Of a DNA stretch of 64,000 bases, positions 27,029 through 36,491 are shown piece by piece. The notes under the pieces were generated by a model. It was not told where the DNA came from and ran no database searches. It was given only the letters and a program-made list of their open reading frames with translations. Position 1 is the stretch's first letter, and each line of letters begins with the position of its first letter. A program made the position numbers and the translations under genes. Location: assembly GCF_026013605.1 (NCBI RefSeq), contig NZ_JAPDPJ010000002.1, forward strand, positions 62,001 through 126,000, in the 5' to 3' direction. The stretch is from Plebeiibacterium sediminum. Lineage in GTDB: Bacteria > Bacteroidota > Bacteroidia > Bacteroidales > Marinilabiliaceae.

Positions 27029-27891
27029 CAGATACAGTTTCATCTAAAATATTAGAACGTCTTTTAAAAGGAAAAGAGTCTCTTGGAAACGAGGCCCGAG
27101 AATATTTTGAAGGTTATATTAAATCTCAATTATTGGATGATCAATCTTTTAAGGACAAAGCTGGCAAGTCAGATTTATATTATACCCTGTTTGGTTGGAC
27201 GCTTTGTTACGTTTTTAAAATTAAGCTTGATACAAAAAAAATGATTGAATACTTAAATACACATAAGAAGGAGGAACTTGATCTGATTCATTATGCTGCT
27301 TTAAAGCGATGCTATTTAATATATCAGCTTATAAAGATGGGAAAAGTTATTACAGGTATTGGATTACTTAAAAAACAAAATATTAAGCCTTTAAGTGAAT
27401 TTATCAGTGTCCCAAATCAGGATATATATGCCCCATATACTCAATATATATGGATGCTATTGACTGAAGATACCGGTAATAAAATAAGTAAAGATGTTGT
27501 TAGTAATCTGGAAAATTATCACATAGAGAAAGGTGGATATAAAAATAGTGAATCCGGAGTGCATGCATCGGCTAATGCCACTGCTGCAGCTTTATCAGTT
27601 TTAGGACAACTAAAAGGATACGATAATAATGAAGATTTGATTGCATTAAAAGCATTTCAAAATCCAACTGGTGGTTTTAGTGCAGCTAAAAACTCTCCAG
27701 TTCCGGATTTACTTTCAACGGCAACTGCTCTATTTGTTTTAAGCTGTTATGGAGAAAAACCGAATTATCCGGTAATGGATTTTATTGAAGCCCATTGGTC
27801 AGAATCTGGCGGTTTTGTAGGAACAATAATGGATGATAAAAGTGATGTTGAATATTGTTTTTATGGATTATTGGCTCTTGGATGTTTATAA
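27025..27891 (+). CDS. Prenyltransferase/squalene-cyclase-type alpha/alpha-toroid protein (short, no DxDD)
   Basis: 288 residues, about half the length of the next protein. Repeats such as KGGYKNSESGVHASANATAAALSVLGQ, NPTGGFSAAKN and SGGFVGTIMDDKSDVEYCFYGLLALG are the internal repeats of the squalene-oxidase/protein-prenyltransferase-beta fold. The DxDD acid motif of class II cyclases is absent (SPVPDLLSTATA is at the equivalent place), so it is unlikely to start a cyclisation itself. It may be a partner or substrate-holding half of the cyclase encoded 61 bp downstream. It overlaps the prenyl synthase gene by 4 nt. Confidence 0.75.
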   Translation: MTDTVSSKILERLLKGKESLGNEAREYFEGYIKSQLLDDQSFKDKAGKSDLYYTLFGWTLCYVFKIKLDTKKMIEYLNTHKKEELDLIHYAALKRCYLIYQLIKMGKVITGIGLLKKQNIKPLSEFISVPNQDIYAPYTQYIWMLLTEDTGNKISKDVVSNLENYHIEKGGYKNSESGVHASANATAAALSVLGQLKGYDNNEDLIALKAFQNPTGGFSAAKNSPVPDLLSTATALFVLSCYGEKPNYPVMDFIEAHWSESGGFVGTIMDDKSDVEYCFYGLLALGCL

Positions 27892-27952
27892 GCAGAGAGT
27901 AAAGAGCAAAGAGCATGGAGTAAGAATAAAAGAACAATTATATTATTAAATA

Positions 27953-29698
27953 ATGCAAAATAGTAAAGTAAACACAATGATTGATTTTCTTAAGGATGAA
28001 CTCCTTAGAAGACAAAATGCAGATGGATTATGGACCGGATTTTTATCGTCCAGTGCTATTTCTACATCTGTTGCTGTTTTTGCATTATTTATGGAAGATA
28101 GAGAAAAGCATCAATTCTATATTCAAAAAGGCATTCAATGGCTTCATCATAATATGCTACCAGATGGTTCCTGGGGCGATAGTCCGGAGAGTCCATCAAA
28201 TATGACGGCGACACTTCTCTCCTATGCCACTTTAAGTGCTACAGGTAATATTCCAGAGCAAACGAAGAATTATATTGTCAATCATTTTAAAGGACTAACA
28301 GACCAACATATTATCGATGGTGTTTTAAAATACTACGGCAAGGATTTAACCTTTTCTGCTCCTATTTTGGTGATGTGTGCGTTGGCAGGGGTAATTTCTT
28401 CCTGGAAAAACATTCCACAGCTTCCGTTTGAAGTTTCTGTATTACCACAAAAGTTATTCAGGTTTTTCAGGCTTCCTGTTGTTAGTTATGCGATTCCTGC
28501 TCTTATTGCCGTTGGAATACTTAGATATAAAAAAGGCCGAAGAAATATCATCAGGCAATCATTTATTAATCCGTCCTTAAGCGTTCTTGAAAAACTACAA
28601 CCTTCAAATGGCGGTTTTCTTGAGGCTGCTCCACTTACAGGTTTTGTTGTAATGTGTATGTGTGGAGCAAAATACCAAAGTCATGCTTCTACTCAAAAAG
28701 GCGTTCAATTTCTACTTGATTCTATTCGTTCTGATGGTTCGTGGCCTATTGACAGCAACTTATCAGCGTGGGTTACTGCTTTAAGTGTAAGAGCTTTAAA
28801 TACAGATATTGAGCATCCAGAAGTATTAGCTGATCAAATAAAGCGAAATGCCTTTACTTACAAACATCATTTTACCGGAGCACAGGAAGGTGGCTGGGGC
28901 TGGACTAACTTACCTGGTTCTGTTCCCGATGCAGATGATACAGCCGGAGCTTTGGTTGCACTCCATATACTAACAAAAGGAAAGTATGACCAAACGATAA
29001 CAAAAGGAATAGAATGGTTGCTCAACTTGCAAAACAGAGATGGTGGAATGCCAACATTTTGTAAAGGATGGGGAAAATTACCTTTTGATAAAAGTAGTCC
29101 TGATATTACAGCGCATACCTTACTTGCTTTTCAGTTATGGAAAGATGATTTGGATATAAGTACAAAAAAGAAATGCATCACAAGTATGAATCGCATGCTC
29201 AAATGGATGCAAAAAGAACAAGCTACCGATGGTTCATGGACACCGTTATGGTTTGGCGATCAAAATGCCAAAGATGAGCGAAATCCTGTTTATGGAACTG
29301 CCATCACAGCAGAATACTTATCTGGCATTGATCATCCTATAGCAATTATAATGTCAGCAAAAGGAGTTGACTATTTATTAAACACACAAAATCAAGATGG
29401 TGGCTGGGGTGGAGCTAAAGATGTATCATCAAAAGTTACGCTAACAGCAAGAGCTTTAAGTGCTTTAACCTGCTTTCATGATAAAGTTGATATCAATACT
29501 TTAAACAAAGCTCTAGATTATTTGCATTTAAAATTCACGAATCAGGAATTATTAAAACCAGAGCCCATAGGCCTTTATTTTTCACGTTTATGGTACTCTG
29601 AAGAGATGTATAATATTACTTTTTCACTAAGCGCATTAAAGAATTATAAACACATCATAAAACACAAAGAACCAGAATATAACGAAGTAAATATTTAA
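27953..29698 (+). CDS. Class II terpene cyclase, squalene-hopene-cyclase-like
   Basis: 581 residues, somewhat shorter than typical squalene-hopene cyclases (about 630). PDADDTAGA supplies the catalytic DxDD acid (Asp326, Asp328, Asp329). QW-type repeats are visible at PDGSWGD (70-76), SDGSWPID (260-267), QEGGWGW (311-317), QNRDGGMPTF (360-369), QATDGSWTPLWFG and QNQDGGWGG. These enzymes protonate a polyprenyl chain and fold it into rings at the membrane surface. The adjacent polyprenyl synthase suggests that the substrate is made locally, possibly not squalene. No squalene synthase-like gene is visible in the window. Confidence 0.85.
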   Translation: MQNSKVNTMIDFLKDELLRRQNADGLWTGFLSSSAISTSVAVFALFMEDREKHQFYIQKGIQWLHHNMLPDGSWGDSPESPSNMTATLLSYATLSATGNIPEQTKNYIVNHFKGLTDQHIIDGVLKYYGKDLTFSAPILVMCALAGVISSWKNIPQLPFEVSVLPQKLFRFFRLPVVSYAIPALIAVGILRYKKGRRNIIRQSFINPSLSVLEKLQPSNGGFLEAAPLTGFVVMCMCGAKYQSHASTQKGVQFLLDSIRSDGSWPIDSNLSAWVTALSVRALNTDIEHPEVLADQIKRNAFTYKHHFTGAQEGGWGWTNLPGSVPDADDTAGALVALHILTKGKYDQTITKGIEWLLNLQNRDGGMPTFCKGWGKLPFDKSSPDITAHTLLAFQLWKDDLDISTKKKCITSMNRMLKWMQKEQATDGSWTPLWFGDQNAKDERNPVYGTAITAEYLSGIDHPIAIIMSAKGVDYLLNTQNQDGGWGGAKDVSSKVTLTARALSALTCFHDKVDINTLNKALDYLHLKFTNQELLKPEPIGLYFSRLWYSEEMYNITFSLSALKNYKHIIKHKEPEYNEVNI

Positions 29699-29746
29699 TA
29701 TCATATAAAACTAAATATCAGACAATAACAACTTAAAAAACTAAAA

Positions 29747-30952
29747 ATGAAAAATGTAATTATTTTATGTTTCCTTTTTGTTTCTTTCCTAACGAATGCT
29801 CAGGATAATATTCAATGGAGAGGAACGGATCGTTCTGGCGTATACAATGAAAAGGGACTTTTAGAATCATGGCCTGAAAACGGACCAAAAATGAACTGGC
29901 ATTACGAAGGCTTAGGCGAAGGTCATTCATCTGTAGCTATTGCTGATGATAAATTATACGTAACAGGAATCAAAGATGAGGTAGGCTTTATTTATGTATT
30001 TGATTTAAATGGTAAACTAATTCAACAGAAAGAATACGGTACTGAATGGTCAAAAAGTTTCCCTGGCCCTAGAGGTACTGTAACTATTAACGATGATAAG
30101 CTATACCTGATCAGTGGAATGGGAGAAATTTATTGTTTCAAACAAAAAACACTTGATCTTATCTGGAAAAAAGAAATCTTAGAAGCTTTTGATGCTTCAA
30201 ATATTACCTGGGGATTAAATGAAGCTCCTCTGATTGTAGACAATATGGTAATTGCAACTCCCGGAGGTAAAACTAAAAACATTGTAGCCTTTAATAAAAA
30301 AACAGGTGATGTTATTTGGACCAGCGAAGGAGCCGGAGATCTTTCTGCTTATTGTTCTCCTCTATACATTGATGATCAGGAGGTCCCTCAAATTGTTACC
30401 ATCACTGCAAATCATGTAATTAGTGTTGATGTTAAAACGGGTAAAACGCTATGGACATTTGAAAAAACAAATCGCTGGTCTGTTCATGCCAATACACCTG
30501 TTTATAGCAATAACATGTTGTTATGTACAAGCGGTTACGGAGCAGGTTCTGTAATGCTTAAACTGGTTAACGGAGGTAAAAGCGTTGAAAAAGTTTGGGA
30601 ATCGGCTTTATTAGATAACAGAATTGGTGCCATGGTTAAGGTTGGTGATTATGCTTATGGTTCAGGTGATAAAAACCGCTACTGGTTTTGTGTAGACTGG
30701 AATACAGGAGAGATCAAATATCAGGAATCAGGTCTTGCAATGGGCAATATTATTGCCAACAACAACATGCTTTATTGCTATACCGACAAAGGCGATATGA
30801 TCTTAGCTAAAGCTACACCTGAAAAATTTGACATTATAAGCCGCTTTAACATTACATTGGGGACTGCTCAACACTGGGCTCATCCAGTAATATACAAAGG
30901 TATTTTATATGTTAGACATGGAGATTCTTTAATGGCTTATCAAATTAAATAA
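29747..30952 (+). CDS. Exported PQQ-like beta-propeller protein A
   Basis: 401 residues with a signal peptide (MKNVIILCFLFVSFLTNAQD). The mature part opens with QWRGTDRSGVYNEKG and repeats the PQQ-like blade pattern (VAFNKKTGDVIWTSEG, VDVKTGKTLWTFE), closing with LYVRHGDSLMAYQIK. No catalytic residues of quinoprotein dehydrogenases are recognised, so a binding or scaffold role is more likely. It is strikingly similar along its length to the protein at 48241, which shares the WRG opening, the WAHPVI segment and the RHG-ALMAY ending. The two genes frame the redox and transport part of the cluster. Confidence 0.8.
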   Translation: MKNVIILCFLFVSFLTNAQDNIQWRGTDRSGVYNEKGLLESWPENGPKMNWHYEGLGEGHSSVAIADDKLYVTGIKDEVGFIYVFDLNGKLIQQKEYGTEWSKSFPGPRGTVTINDDKLYLISGMGEIYCFKQKTLDLIWKKEILEAFDASNITWGLNEAPLIVDNMVIATPGGKTKNIVAFNKKTGDVIWTSEGAGDLSAYCSPLYIDDQEVPQIVTITANHVISVDVKTGKTLWTFEKTNRWSVHANTPVYSNNMLLCTSGYGAGSVMLKLVNGGKSVEKVWESALLDNRIGAMVKVGDYAYGSGDKNRYWFCVDWNTGEIKYQESGLAMGNIIANNNMLYCYTDKGDMILAKATPEKFDIISRFNITLGTAQHWAHPVIYKGILYVRHGDSLMAYQIK

Positions 30953-30976
30953 GCTGGTTAATTTATTAAACAATTC

Positions 30977-32404
30977 ATGACCAAAGAAAAACAAATCATC
31001 CAAGGCGTAACTATAGGTATCATACTCATTTACTTTTTGTTAATGGTAGGATGGCATGTTATGCCTTCAAATGAAAATTTTACTATCCAGGCTCCGGGTG
31101 CTGATAATCGCCCGGAAAACCTGGCTCGTTCTGCCAATGACGTTAAAATTGGTGAGTTCTTCATGAAGTATGAAGAAGAAAACTCAGCTTTAACCGGAAA
31201 ATGGACTGGTTTCAGAGGAGAAAATTATGATAACATTTTACAAACAGCAGAAAAGATTAACACTTCTCAGGATTCATTCCCTGAACTTTGGAGTGTAGAA
31301 ACCGGCGAAGGACATGCTGCTCCTGTAATCTTTAATGGTAAAGTATACTTTTTAGATTACGATGAAAAACTAAGTTCGGATGCCCTCCGCTGTTTTTCGT
31401 TAGAAACCGGAAAAGAACTATGGCGCAGATGGTATCGGGTACCTATTAAACGTAACCATGGTTTTTCGCGAACCATACCGGTTATTAGAAACAACTATAT
31501 TATTACCATTGGTCCGGAAGGACATGTGATGTGTTGCGAACCTCAAACCGGTGATTTAAAATGGACACTCGATATGCAAAAAGAGTATGAATCTGAAGTT
31601 CCGTTTTGGTATACTGGTCAATGTCCTACTGTTGAGAATGATGTTTTAGTCCTGGCACCAGCTGGCAAAAATATCTTACTAACAGGACTAGATTGTAATA
31701 CTGGCGAAGTAATCTGGAGTACGCCCAATAATTTAGGATACAAGATGTCACACTCTTCAGTTATTCCGATGACTTTGAAAGGACAGAAAACTTTCGTTTA
31801 CACAGGTGTTGGCGGAATATGTGGTATAGCAGCTGAAGGTAAAAACACAGGCAAATTATTGTGGGAAACCAACGAATGGCAACCATCAGTTGTAGCACCT
31901 TCTCCTGTAAAAGTAGCCGACAATAAATTTTTCATGGTTGCGGGTTATGGTACTGGTGGTGCATTGGTAGAAATAACAAAATCAGGAAATAACTGGATAG
32001 CTAAAGTTACCGATCAATATAAGCCCAATTCAGGTATTTCGTGTGAGCAACAAACACCTATTTTCTATAATAATATGTTGATTAGTGTAATGCCTAAAGA
32101 TGGCGGCCGATTACGAGGAAAGCTGGTTTGTTACGCTCCTACTGATTTACATAACCCTTTATGGAGTTCTGGTGCAGAAGAACGTTTTGGCTTAGGGCCA
32201 TATATGGTCATCAACAAACACCTCTTTGCTTTAAAAGATGACGGTGAACTGTATGTTTATCAAGTTTTAAACAAAGAGATGAAACTCATAAAAAAACAAC
32301 GCGTGATGGATGGTATAGATGCATGGGGGCCAATGACCTATGCCGATGGAAATCTGATTTTAAGAGATGCTCATCATGTAAAATGCTTTAAAATAGCTGA
32401 TTGA
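30977..32404 (+). CDS. Membrane-anchored PQQ-like beta-propeller protein B
   Basis: 475 residues. One N-terminal helix (IIQGVTIGIILIYFLLMVGW) is followed by a periplasmic propeller. Blade motifs include FSLETGKELWRRWYR, CEPQTGDLKWTLD, DCNTGEVIWSTPN and KNTGKLLWETNEW. There is no lipobox, so the helix is likely an uncleaved anchor in the inner membrane. It begins 24 nt after propeller A, within the same transcript. Function is unknown. Confidence 0.78.
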   Translation: MTKEKQIIQGVTIGIILIYFLLMVGWHVMPSNENFTIQAPGADNRPENLARSANDVKIGEFFMKYEEENSALTGKWTGFRGENYDNILQTAEKINTSQDSFPELWSVETGEGHAAPVIFNGKVYFLDYDEKLSSDALRCFSLETGKELWRRWYRVPIKRNHGFSRTIPVIRNNYIITIGPEGHVMCCEPQTGDLKWTLDMQKEYESEVPFWYTGQCPTVENDVLVLAPAGKNILLTGLDCNTGEVIWSTPNNLGYKMSHSSVIPMTLKGQKTFVYTGVGGICGIAAEGKNTGKLLWETNEWQPSVVAPSPVKVADNKFFMVAGYGTGGALVEITKSGNNWIAKVTDQYKPNSGISCEQQTPIFYNNMLISVMPKDGGRLRGKLVCYAPTDLHNPLWSSGAEERFGLGPYMVINKHLFALKDDGELYVYQVLNKEMKLIKKQRVMDGIDAWGPMTYADGNLILRDAHHVKCFKIAD

Positions 32405-32440
32405 TAAAACAATCTAAAATTCGTCAAAATAAATATTGTT

Positions 32441-33349
32441 ATGAGTAATACAATAAAGGTCATTATTAACTTTTTCATTTTTGTGATGGTAGCCGGATTC
32501 ATCGTGTATATAATAAAATCGGTGAATAAGGATAAGACAACCTTTGTTGAAACCGACACGGTTAATACTTTTATTAGTTATTACTCTAAAGTAAACACCA
32601 TAGAACTTGAAGATACGATTGAGGCATTTGCAGTATTAAACAAAGATATATTTGTATTACATAACGATAACATCCTAAAATACAATAGCAAGGGCATCAA
32701 AGAACTATCATTCAAAACTAAACCGGAAGTCAGAGATATACATTTGTATGACAATAAAATATTTGTGCTCTACTCAAAAATGATTGAGGTTTATTCATTA
32801 AAAGGTGATTCTGTTTTTGGATGGAATGCGTGTAGTGATTTATCTGATTACTGTGCTTTTACAATAGTAGAAAATTTTGTTTTTGTAACAGATGCCAGTA
32901 ACAAAAATATTTGTCAATATACTACTGATGGAAACTTTGTTCAATTCATCAATAGTCCACATGATTTTATTACGCCAAGTCATGCTTTTGACATCACTCA
33001 TAAAAATGATACAATTTATTGTGTAAATCCGGGAAGACACTTGATTGAATCATATACTTTAAAAGGAAGATTTATAGCCTCATTTGGAGGACCGGGAACT
33101 GAAGCAGGATTTTTTGCAGGGTGTTGTAATCCTGCCTACATCAGTTTTAATAGCAAGGGAGATCTTTATACTTCAGAAAAGGGATCACCTCGCATATGCC
33201 GCTACAAAAATGGAAAATTTCAGGAAGTTGTCTTAAATCCTCGCTTATTAGGAGGTGGATATCATGCTTACGAAATAAAAAATATTGACAATACCTTATG
33301 GGTAGCCAATCATAATAAGATTGACGTCTACAGAAGAAAAGAGAATTAA
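32441..33349 (+). CDS. Membrane-anchored NHL-like propeller protein 1
   Basis: 302 residues with an N-terminal anchor (VIINFFIFVMVAGFIVYII). The periplasmic part is an NHL/6-bladed propeller with FVTDASNKNICQYT, NPGRHLIESYTLKGR, FASFGGPGT-like turns and FFAGCCNPAYI. It is clearly related to the next protein: the DASNKNICQYT, NPGRH and GCCNP blocks are shared. The conserved CC pair and the nearby CSDLSDYC suggest a disulfide or metal/cluster site. Function is unknown; it is probably a structural or binding partner of the Fe-S proteins encoded downstream. Confidence 0.75.
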   Translation: MSNTIKVIINFFIFVMVAGFIVYIIKSVNKDKTTFVETDTVNTFISYYSKVNTIELEDTIEAFAVLNKDIFVLHNDNILKYNSKGIKELSFKTKPEVRDIHLYDNKIFVLYSKMIEVYSLKGDSVFGWNACSDLSDYCAFTIVENFVFVTDASNKNICQYTTDGNFVQFINSPHDFITPSHAFDITHKNDTIYCVNPGRHLIESYTLKGRFIASFGGPGTEAGFFAGCCNPAYISFNSKGDLYTSEKGSPRICRYKNGKFQEVVLNPRLLGGGYHAYEIKNIDNTLWVANHNKIDVYRRKEN

Positions 33350-33393
33350 CAACCTGGATTAAACATAAATATTGATTCTATAACGATTGAAAA

Positions 33394-34428
33394 ATGGACT
33401 CAAATAAAATAAACAAACAAAAAATATCCCGAAAGAGTTTTCTTCAGATGGCAGGTTCTGTCATTGCCGGAGGAACTATTATTGGAACCACAGGGTACTT
33501 AATTGGGAACAGAATCAACGCATCAAAAAATGAGAGTGAAGGCTTATTGTCAAACAACGATGCCATTTCCAATGAACCATTTCAATCACCATATAAATTA
33601 GTTTCATCTTTTAGTACATCAGATGAAATTAATGGATTTGAGATCTATAAAAACCAGATGGTTGTGGCAACAAGTAACAACATTGCCATTTACAATTCAT
33701 CTGCTCAATTAAAAAAACAATTTTCAATAGCACCAAATCTCCGGGATATTTCAGTTGAAAACGATAGCATATATCTTTTATTCCCTTCTCGGATTATGGT
33801 TTATAACTTTGATGGAGACCTTAAAAATGAGTGGGAAGCTTGTGGTGAAAACTCAGACTATTGCTCTATAGCTGCTTCACCATATCATCTTTTTGTTACT
33901 GATGCATCCAACAAAAACATTTGTCAATATACTATTGACGGTCAATTGGAAAGATTTATTGAGAGTCCCAATAGGTTTATCATCCCAAGTTACACCTTTG
34001 GTATCACCTATGCCAACAATAGTATCTACTGTTCCAATCCGGGAAGACATTGTGTAGAACGTTATTCTGTAAAAGGACAATATTTGGGTTCGTTTGGAGA
34101 ACCTGGTAATGCACCGGGAAAATTTTGCGGTTGTTGTAATCCGGTTTACATCGATTATACTTCTGCCGGTGAAATCATCACTTCAGAAAAAGGAAACCCT
34201 CGAATCAGTTGCTACGACAGCGAAGGTAATTTTAGAAACATGCTACTTGATGTAAGTAAAATGGGTGGAGGTAATAAGGCCTATCGTGTAAAAGTGGATC
34301 TGGATAAAATTATGATAGCAGGAAATAATATGGTTTCAACATTTCAGTATGATAAAACGCTGGCCAATAAAAGTGGATGTTCCAGTTGTGGAATTAACTG
34401 TCCTTTAAAAGAAGGAATCACGATTTAA
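33394..34428 (+). CDS. Tat-exported NHL-like propeller protein 2 with C-terminal Cys cluster
   Basis: 344 residues. The N-terminus SRKSFLQMAGSVIAGGTIIG is a twin-arginine-like signal (an SRK variant rather than RR, so Tat use is probable, not certain). The propeller repeats the family blocks VTDASNKNICQYT, NPGRHCVERYSVKGQ and FCGCCNPVYI. It ends in CSSCGINCPL, a CxxCxxxC group not seen in its paralogue. A Tat-type signal plus clustered Cys suggests export after cofactor insertion. It lies 45 nt after its paralogue and 10 nt before the Tat ferredoxin. Confidence 0.75.
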   Translation: MDSNKINKQKISRKSFLQMAGSVIAGGTIIGTTGYLIGNRINASKNESEGLLSNNDAISNEPFQSPYKLVSSFSTSDEINGFEIYKNQMVVATSNNIAIYNSSAQLKKQFSIAPNLRDISVENDSIYLLFPSRIMVYNFDGDLKNEWEACGENSDYCSIAASPYHLFVTDASNKNICQYTIDGQLERFIESPNRFIIPSYTFGITYANNSIYCSNPGRHCVERYSVKGQYLGSFGEPGNAPGKFCGCCNPVYIDYTSAGEIITSEKGNPRISCYDSEGNFRNMLLDVSKMGGGNKAYRVKVDLDKIMIAGNNMVSTFQYDKTLANKSGCSSCGINCPLKEGITI

Positions 34429-34438
34429 AGGTTAAAGA

Positions 34439-35014
34439 ATGAGCAAGAATAATCAACATAAAAAGAGTCCGATAGAGCGACGACAGTTTCTTAAGGTTGT
34501 TGGCTCTGGTATTGCAGGAGGAACCATACTTGCCACAACAGGTTTTCTGTTTAGTAAAACCGGTAAAAAGGAGGAAACATCCTATTATTGGCAAATAGAT
34601 CCAGCCAAATGTACGCAATGCGGAAGATGCGAAACAGACTGTGTTTTATATGTTTCTGCAGTTAAGTGTTTTCATGCAAATAAGGTTTGTGGATATTGCG
34701 ACTTATGCGGAGGCTACTATCGTTCAAATGTAAAAGAGCTAAATACTGCTGCCGAAAATCTAATGTGCCCTACAGGTGCTATTCAACGAAAATTTGTGGA
34801 AGATCCTTATTTTGAATACGAGATCATTGAGGACTTGTGCATTGGATGTGGAAAATGCGTAAAAGGCTGTACTTCATTCGGTAATGGCTCTTTATATCTG
34901 CAAATCAAAAGAGATTTATGTAAAGATTGTAATGAATGTGCCATAGCTAAAGTATGTCCTTCAAATGCAATCACCAGAGTTCCAATTGAACAAGCATATA
35001 AATTAAAAGGGTAA
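34439..35014 (+). CDS. Tat-exported multi-cluster ferredoxin
   Basis: 191 residues. ERRQFLKVVGSGIAGG (twin arginines 14-15) is a good Tat signal. The mature protein has Cys groups at C58, C61, C64, C68 with C110P; at C134, C137, C140, C144; and at C161, C164, C167, C173; a further CGYCDLC group is near 84-90. Three 4Fe-4S clusters are plausible. Resemblance to NapG/NrfC-like periplasmic electron carriers and its position just before a NapH-like membrane protein suggest a pair that moves electrons across or at the inner membrane. Confidence 0.82.
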   Translation: MSKNNQHKKSPIERRQFLKVVGSGIAGGTILATTGFLFSKTGKKEETSYYWQIDPAKCTQCGRCETDCVLYVSAVKCFHANKVCGYCDLCGGYYRSNVKELNTAAENLMCPTGAIQRKFVEDPYFEYEIIEDLCIGCGKCVKGCTSFGNGSLYLQIKRDLCKDCNECAIAKVCPSNAITRVPIEQAYKLKG

Positions 35015-35148
35015 TGCAAATAAGTAAAAAGTCAAAAGGTCCAAGTTAAAAGTAATTTTCAATTTAAAATCTGCCTAAAGCTTGTGTCCGTTGCTGAGTG
35101 TAAAACACAGCATAATCTTTTGTCTTAATACTTTACAATAATTAAAAA
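35015..35148. other. Gap inside the cluster
   Basis: 134 bp, purine-rich at its start (AAATAAGTAAAAAGTCAAAAG), with no reading frame. It is the largest internal spacer of the cluster and may hold an internal promoter. Shorter purine-rich spacers occur at 27892-27952 and 46888-46945. Confidence 0.35.
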
Positions 35149-36435
35149 ATGAAACGTATTATATCAATTATATCATCCATTATACTGGTCACCTATGCTA
35201 CCGCTCAAAACAGGTTTCCCAAACCAGACTTTGAGTCAGGTTACCAATATCCTGATATCAGCTATGCACAGCCTAACGAACAACTTTGGCTATATATTGA
35301 TATTATCTTACTGATAGCTTTAATGAGTTTTGTAGCCTGGGCTGTCATAAAAAAACAAACACGAAAACCCATCATCTGGGTGTCAATCATCTCAGTAGCT
35401 TACTTTGGATTTTTCAGAAGTGGATGTGTTTGTAGTATCGGATCTGTTCAAAATGTTGCTTTAGCTATTGCTGATCACACGTATATTCTGCCTATTTCTG
35501 TATTGCTGTTTTTTATACTACCCATCATTTTTGCCTTTTTATTTGGCAGGGTATTTTGTGCAGGTGTTTGCCCTTTTGGAGCATTACAGGAACTGGTCAA
35601 TATTAAAAATTACCGTTTATCTAAATCTGTTACTTCAATATTGAGTATTATTCCATGGGTATATCTCATATTCGGTATTTTATATGCGGTTACTAGGAGT
35701 AGCTTTATCATTTGTCGCTTTGATCCCTTCATCGGGATTTTCAGACTTGGCGGAGATTTTGGCTTAATATTATTTGGTGCTTTACTTTTGATTGCTGCTA
35801 TTTTTACCGGACGACCATTTTGTCGATTTATATGTCCCTACGGAGCTTTATTGAGTTTATTCTCCAGAGTTTCTCTTTGGAAAATTCAAATTACAAAACA
35901 AGGTTGTATCAATTGTGAGTTATGCCATAATGCTTGTCCTGTTGATGCCATTCATCCTCCATACGATAACAAAGTAAAAGAGGATCGATTACATGGCGTG
36001 AAAAGAATACTCATGTATTTTATAATACTACCACTAATGATAGCTGCCGGAACTTTAGTGATGCGATATTATAGTTCAGACTTAAGCAGAGCTCATAAAG
36101 ATGTACGCTTGTACGATATGGTCATTCAACAGGAATCCAATCCTCAGGATAGAATATCTCTTGAATTAGAATCATTTTATGGCCAGGGTGGAAAAGTAGA
36201 CGAATTAAAAAGCCAAGTTGAGCTTATTCAAGAGGATTATAAGTTTTATTCTTCTTTAGCCGGAGCCCTGATAGGTTTGGTATTTGGACTAGTATTGATT
36301 AAACTTTCTGTGAAGCGATCAAGAAAACTATATGAAATAGATCATGCAGATTGTGTAGCCTGCGGAAGATGTTTTAGTTATTGCCCTCAAAATAAATTAT
36401 TAGAAAGGAATATGGAGAAAAGAACAAGAAGCTGA
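35149..36435 (+). CDS. NapH/NosR-like membrane polyferredoxin
   Basis: 428 residues, with a signal-like N-terminus and about six or seven membrane helices. Two CxxxCP motifs (C137/C141 in FCAGVCPFGAL; C225/C229 in FCRFICPYGAL) are the hallmark of the NapH/NosR/RdxA group. Two 4Fe-4S motifs follow: C253, C256, C259, C263 and, after another helix, C402, C405, C408, C412. An extra pair, C93/C95, sits in the second helix region. It probably passes electrons through the inner membrane between cytosolic and periplasmic Fe-S partners. The helical insert near residues 310-365 is not part of the core family. Confidence 0.85.
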   Translation: MKRIISIISSIILVTYATAQNRFPKPDFESGYQYPDISYAQPNEQLWLYIDIILLIALMSFVAWAVIKKQTRKPIIWVSIISVAYFGFFRSGCVCSIGSVQNVALAIADHTYILPISVLLFFILPIIFAFLFGRVFCAGVCPFGALQELVNIKNYRLSKSVTSILSIIPWVYLIFGILYAVTRSSFIICRFDPFIGIFRLGGDFGLILFGALLLIAAIFTGRPFCRFICPYGALLSLFSRVSLWKIQITKQGCINCELCHNACPVDAIHPPYDNKVKEDRLHGVKRILMYFIILPLMIAAGTLVMRYYSSDLSRAHKDVRLYDMVIQQESNPQDRISLELESFYGQGGKVDELKSQVELIQEDYKFYSSLAGALIGLVFGLVLIKLSVKRSRKLYEIDHADCVACGRCFSYCPQNKLLERNMEKRTRS

Positions 36436-36491
36436 TTTCTTACTAAATTTTCAAATACTGAACTCAGAGTAAAAAAACGAAATAAACAAAA

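Noticed and set aside
29747-32404. PQQ-dependent dehydrogenases
   Set aside because: The blades match the PQQ-like repeat, but I see no quinoprotein active-site pattern, and the proteins are shorter than the enzymes; called propellers only.
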